Shown here one piece after another: positions 61,306 to 64,000 of a stretch of 64,000 nucleotides of DNA. Positions within the stretch are counted from its first letter, which is position 1. Each line of letters starts with the position of its first letter. The stretch is taken from the NCBI RefSeq assembly GCF_001667115.1, contig NZ_LZIJ01000055.1:170921-234920 (forward strand), given 5' to 3'. The notes beneath the pieces are model-generated. The model saw nothing but the letters and a program-made list of their open reading frames with translations. It searched no databases and was not told the DNA's origin. Origin of the DNA: Mycobacterium sp. 852002-51163_SCH5372311 (GTDB lineage: Bacteria > Actinomycetota > Actinomycetes > Mycobacteriales > Mycobacteriaceae). Position numbers and translations under genes: made by a program.

Positions 61306-62148
61306 CTATCCCGCGGGGGCGGGACCGGGCGCCGGCGGCCCTTCGGGTTGCGGAGGAACCGGTTGGCCGGCCGGCGCGGGCCCGGGAGGTGCCGGCGGCT
61401 GATTCAGGATGAACGGAACGGGCTGCGAGCGAAGGTTGCCCAGCTGCACCACCAGGTTGTAGGTCCCCGCTCCGATAGCCGGCCGCGGCAAGGGGCAGTG
61501 CGGCGCCGAGCCCATCCCGGTCCAAGTCACCGCGGTGGTCACTTGCTCGCCGGGCGTAAAGGTCTTGACCAGCGTCTCGTTGGACGGCGCGCAGTCCAGG
61601 TTTGACCACAGCCGCTTGTTGTCCAGCGAGTAAACGTAGGCGGCAAGCACCGCTGCGCCGACGTCGCGTTTGCAGGCCACCAGGCCGATGTTGGTCACGA
61701 CCATGGTGAATTTCGGCTGGTCACCAATGAAGTACTGGGGCGCGTTGGTCAAGCCTTTGACCGCCAGGGTGGAATCGGGGCAGTCGTCACCCTCCTTGAG
61801 CACGGGCGGCGGCTGTACCGCGGCCGTCGGTGTCGGGGACTCGGGGTTCTGCCCCTGGGGGGGTTGTCCCTGTGGCGGTGCCACCGGCGGGCTGCCCTGC
61901 GGCGCGGCGGGGGGCGGCGCTTGCGCCGCGGGCGACCCGGGATGGCTTTGCGCCGAACCCGCTTTCTCGGCGTTGGAGGGTTTGGCTCCGGCGCTGCTGC
62001 TTACGAAGGCAATGATCGTCGCAACCGCGATCCCGACCACGACCACCACAATGCCCAGCGCCAGACCTCTGCGCCGCCAGTAAATCTCGGTGGGTAGCGG
62101 GCCACGCGGTTCCAGATCCAGCACATTCACACCGTAGGCCCAGGTCAC
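61306..62148 (-). CDS. conserved membrane-anchored protein with Pro-rich linker (Rv3587c-like)
   Basis: 280 residues from GTG 62148. One N-terminal membrane helix (LGIVVVVVGIAVATIIAFVS), a Pro/Ala/Gln-rich linker (about 60-115), then an extracytoplasmic beta-rich domain with four Cys (CPDSTLAVKG, VACKRDVGA, LDCAPSNE, PHCPLP) and a Pro-rich end. The shape suggests a cell-wall-exposed protein. Rv3587c is the H37Rv counterpart; function unknown. Convergent with disA with only eight bases between stops. Confidence 0.87.
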   Translation of the reverse strand: MTWAYGVNVLDLEPRGPLPTEIYWRRRGLALGIVVVVVGIAVATIIAFVSSSAGAKPSNAEKAGSAQSHPGSPAAQAPPPAAPQGSPPVAPPQGQPPQGQNPESPTPTAAVQPPPVLKEGDDCPDSTLAVKGLTNAPQYFIGDQPKFTMVVTNIGLVACKRDVGAAVLAAYVYSLDNKRLWSNLDCAPSNETLVKTFTPGEQVTTAVTWTGMGSAPHCPLPRPAIGAGTYNLVVQLGNLRSQPVPFILNQPPAPPGPAPAGQPVPPQPEGPPAPGPAPAG

Positions 62149-62278
62149 GCATACTCGTTCGACCCGGCTCGGCGTGTCGCGCGGTTAGCTGAGCTCTAGA
62201 AAGCACAAGACGTGTTAGGGGCGGCCTACCGGACCGGAACCCGACCGCCGGGGCGTCGTAGGGTCAGCTCGGCCGAAT

Positions 62279-62908
62279 TCAGCTCTGCGGCTCGTCTCCG
62301 ATATCACCCACATGGTGGACCAGCACCGCGCGCCCCTCGGCAAGACGGTACGTGATGCCCGCTATTGCCAGAGTGCCGGCCGCAACCCGCTCCGCGATGA
62401 CCGTCGAACGCTCAATGAGCTGTGCGGCCGTCTCGCGTACATGCCGCGCCTCGAATTCGTCGACGCGGGTCAGCCCGTCGCGGCGGCCCAACAGAATCGT
62501 CGTGACAACCCGCTCCACCAGGTCCCGCACAAAACCGACTGGTATTTCGCCGTCATCGAGCGCGCTCAGGGCGGCCTTGACCGCACCGCAGCTGTCATGG
62601 CCGAGAATCACGATCAGCGGCACGTCGAGGACAGCCACCGCGTACTCGATGGATCCCAGGACAGCCGCATCGATGGCCTGCCCGGCGGTGCGTACCACGA
62701 ACATGTCGCCCAGGCCCTGGTCGAAGATCAGCTCGGCGGCCACCCGGCTGTCGGCACAGCCGAAGATCACCGCGGTCGGCTTCTGGCCTGCGGCGAGACT
62801 GGCGCGATGGTCGATGCTTTGGCTCGGATGCTGGGGCTTGCCGGCGACGAATCGCTCGTTACCCTCTTTGAGTGCTTTCCACGCGGTTACCGGATTGGTG
62901 TTGGGCAT
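62279..62908 (-). CDS. canB: beta-class carbonic anhydrase CanB
   Basis: 209 residues, zinc enzyme of the beta class that interconverts CO2 and bicarbonate. Zinc/active-site residues in GCADSRVAAE and LGHDSCGAV, and the Asp-Arg dyad in the first. Start MPNTNPVTAWKALKEGNERF fits Rv3588c. Its ATG shares the palindrome CATG with the ATG of mutY on the other strand. Confidence 0.96.
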   Translation of the reverse strand: MPNTNPVTAWKALKEGNERFVAGKPQHPSQSIDHRASLAAGQKPTAVIFGCADSRVAAELIFDQGLGDMFVVRTAGQAIDAAVLGSIEYAVAVLDVPLIVILGHDSCGAVKAALSALDDGEIPVGFVRDLVERVVTTILLGRRDGLTRVDEFEARHVRETAAQLIERSTVIAERVAAGTLAIAGITYRLAEGRAVLVHHVGDIGDEPQS

Positions 62909-63821
62909 GGCCAACATTCTGCCGGACGCCGCGGTGACCGGCTCCGAACACATACCAGTCACCAATCTGGTGGACTGGTACCAGCGATCCCGTCGTGACC
63001 TGCCCTGGCGCGACCCCGGCGTTAGCGCCTGGCAGATCCTGGTCAGCGAGTTCATGTTGCAGCAGACGCCGGTGGCCCGGGTACTGCCGGTCTGGACGGA
63101 GTGGGTGCGCCGTTGGCCCACAGCGTCGGCCACCGCCGCGGCCTCGGCGGCCGATGTGCTGCGCGCCTGGGGCAAGCTCGGCTATCCGAGGCGGGCCAAG
63201 CGGCTGCACGAGTGCGCCACCGTAATCGCCCGCGACCATGCCGACGTGGTGCCCGACGACGTGGACACCCTGCTGACCTTGCCCGGGGTGGGCAGCTACA
63301 CCGCACGGGCGGTCGCGTGCTTCGCCTACCGGCAGCCGGTTCCGGTGGTGGACACGAATGTGCGCCGCGTGGTGGCCCGTGCCGTGCACGGCCGAGCCGA
63401 CGCCGCAGCGCCGTCGGCGGCCCGCGACCACGCCGACGTTTCAGCCCTGCTGCCCAATGACCATGCAGCGCCTGAGTTTTCGGCGGCTCTGATGGAGTTG
63501 GGCGCTACCGTGTGCACTGCGCGGGCGCCCCGGTGCGGGTTGTGCCCGCTGGGCGAATGCGCGTGGCGGCAGGCCGGTTATCCGCCCCCGACCGGCCCGG
63601 CCCGACGGGTTCAGCCCTATGCGGGAACCGACCGTCAGGTCCGCGGGCGGCTGCTGGATGTGTTGCGCGCCAAAGACTCTCCGGTGTCGCGGGCCGAGCT
63701 GGACGGGGCTTGGCTGACCGATACCGCCCAACGCGACCGGGCCCTGTATTCGCTGCTGGACGACGGCCTGGTTACTCAGACCGGCGACGGCCGGTTTGCG
63801 CTGGCCGGTGAGGAGACTTAG
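62907..63821 (+). CDS. mutY: adenine DNA glycosylase MutY
   Basis: 304 residues. MutY removes adenine opposite 8-oxoguanine. Catalytic Glu in SEFMLQQTPV, HhH motif LPGVGSYTARAV, Asp in VVDTNVRRV, and the 4Fe-4S cluster Cys in VCTARAPRCGLCPLGEC (C-x6-C-x2-C-x4-C). The C-terminal part is short, as in other mycobacterial MutY. ATG 62907 overlaps the divergent canB ATG by two bases; GTG 62898 is an alternative. Confidence 0.95.
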   Translation: MANILPDAAVTGSEHIPVTNLVDWYQRSRRDLPWRDPGVSAWQILVSEFMLQQTPVARVLPVWTEWVRRWPTASATAAASAADVLRAWGKLGYPRRAKRLHECATVIARDHADVVPDDVDTLLTLPGVGSYTARAVACFAYRQPVPVVDTNVRRVVARAVHGRADAAAPSAARDHADVSALLPNDHAAPEFSAALMELGATVCTARAPRCGLCPLGECAWRQAGYPPPTGPARRVQPYAGTDRQVRGRLLDVLRAKDSPVSRAELDGAWLTDTAQRDRALYSLLDDGLVTQTGDGRFALAGEET

Positions 63822-63895
63822 CGCGAACTGGGGCGAATCGTCTGGTGCGCAATAGTTGTCACTAATATGAGCCGGGCACAACGACAGGGGCTTCA

Positions 63896-63994
63896 GTGGC
63901 GGGGACATTCGTGGCCTCGGGAGTTGGGCGCCTCTCTGTGTCAAGTGCTGTGGTGATCGGTTGTATCGTGGCCGGTGGCTGGCCCGGTAAGTGA
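63896..63994 (+). CDS. possible small ORF, 32 aa
   Basis: GTG-initiated ORF (VAGTFVASGVGRLSVSSAVV...) in a hydrophobic reading, 74 bp after mutY. The pattern could be a small membrane peptide or the start region of something at the window edge; no ribosome-binding site is clear. Mentioned only because it is the sole ORF of note in the last 180 bp. Confidence 0.2.
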   Translation: MAGTFVASGVGRLSVSSAVVIGCIVAGGWPGK

Positions 63995-64000
63995 TTGCTC

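Overview
The window is a high-GC actinobacterial chromosome segment, best read as a slow-growing non-tuberculous Mycobacterium. Gene order follows the M. tuberculosis H37Rv interval from about hsaF (Rv3534c) to mutY (Rv3589) almost gene for gene, and many encoded proteins look near-identical to the H37Rv ones from memory of those families (no search was run). The species was not determined. The PE/PPE genes and fdxB that interrupt this interval in H37Rv are not seen; other genes sit in their places.

Layout. (1) 1-11808: hsaF (partial)-hsaG-hsaE, diverging from kstD and a MaoC-type hydratase; a DUF5994-like gene and a 74-aa ORF; then the side-chain operon cyp125-fadE28-fadE29-chsH2-chsH1-ltp2 on the minus strand. 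(2) 11980-13637: fadA5 and ddn. (3) 13720-30880: the C/D-ring (HIP) block, with two SDRs, echA20-ipdA-ipdB-ipdC, a phosphatidylserine-decarboxylase-like pyruvoyl enzyme, fadA6, kstR2, an SDR (ipdF-like), fadE30, fadD3, fadE31-32-33, aspB and nat. (4) 31018-35760: an island separating nat from the other A/B-ring genes: a PknK-like transmembrane kinase with twelve Kelch repeats, a small membrane/coiled-coil protein and a CHAD protein. (5) 36095-45077: hsaB-hsaC-hsaD-hsaA, kshB, a secreted protein, fadE34 and the master repressor kstR. (6) 45118-52771: a LacI regulator, a metal ABC transporter behind a Zur-like box, lppH-like lipoprotein, pxpA, an MBL-fold hydrolase and arsB2. (7) 52838-63821: housekeeping genes gdpD-like, rlmB, cysS, ispF, ispD, carD, lpqE, radA, disA, a membrane protein, canB and mutY.

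How it works together. Sterol side chain is oxidised (Cyp125, FadA5, FadE34, FadE28/29, ChsH1/H2, Ltp2), rings A/B are opened (KstD, KshB, HsaABCD, HsaEFG) and rings C/D are degraded as CoA thioesters (FadD3, FadE30, IpdF, IpdC, EchA20, IpdAB, FadA6, FadE31-33). Operators seen directly in the sequence agree with this: KstR boxes (TnnAACnnGTTnnA) at 2069, 11956, 39692 (degenerate), 39760 and 44243; KstR2 boxes (AnCAAGnnCTTGnT) at 15452, 22206 and 24187.

Notable non-gene structure: MIRU-like coupling spacers between hsaG/hsaF, echA20/ipdA and fadE32/fadE33, a tandem MIRU-like pair upstream of fadE34, and a family of hairpins with GAGCAGACGCAAAA-type arms at gene ends. No rRNA, tRNA, CRISPR array, prophage or insertion sequence was recognised.
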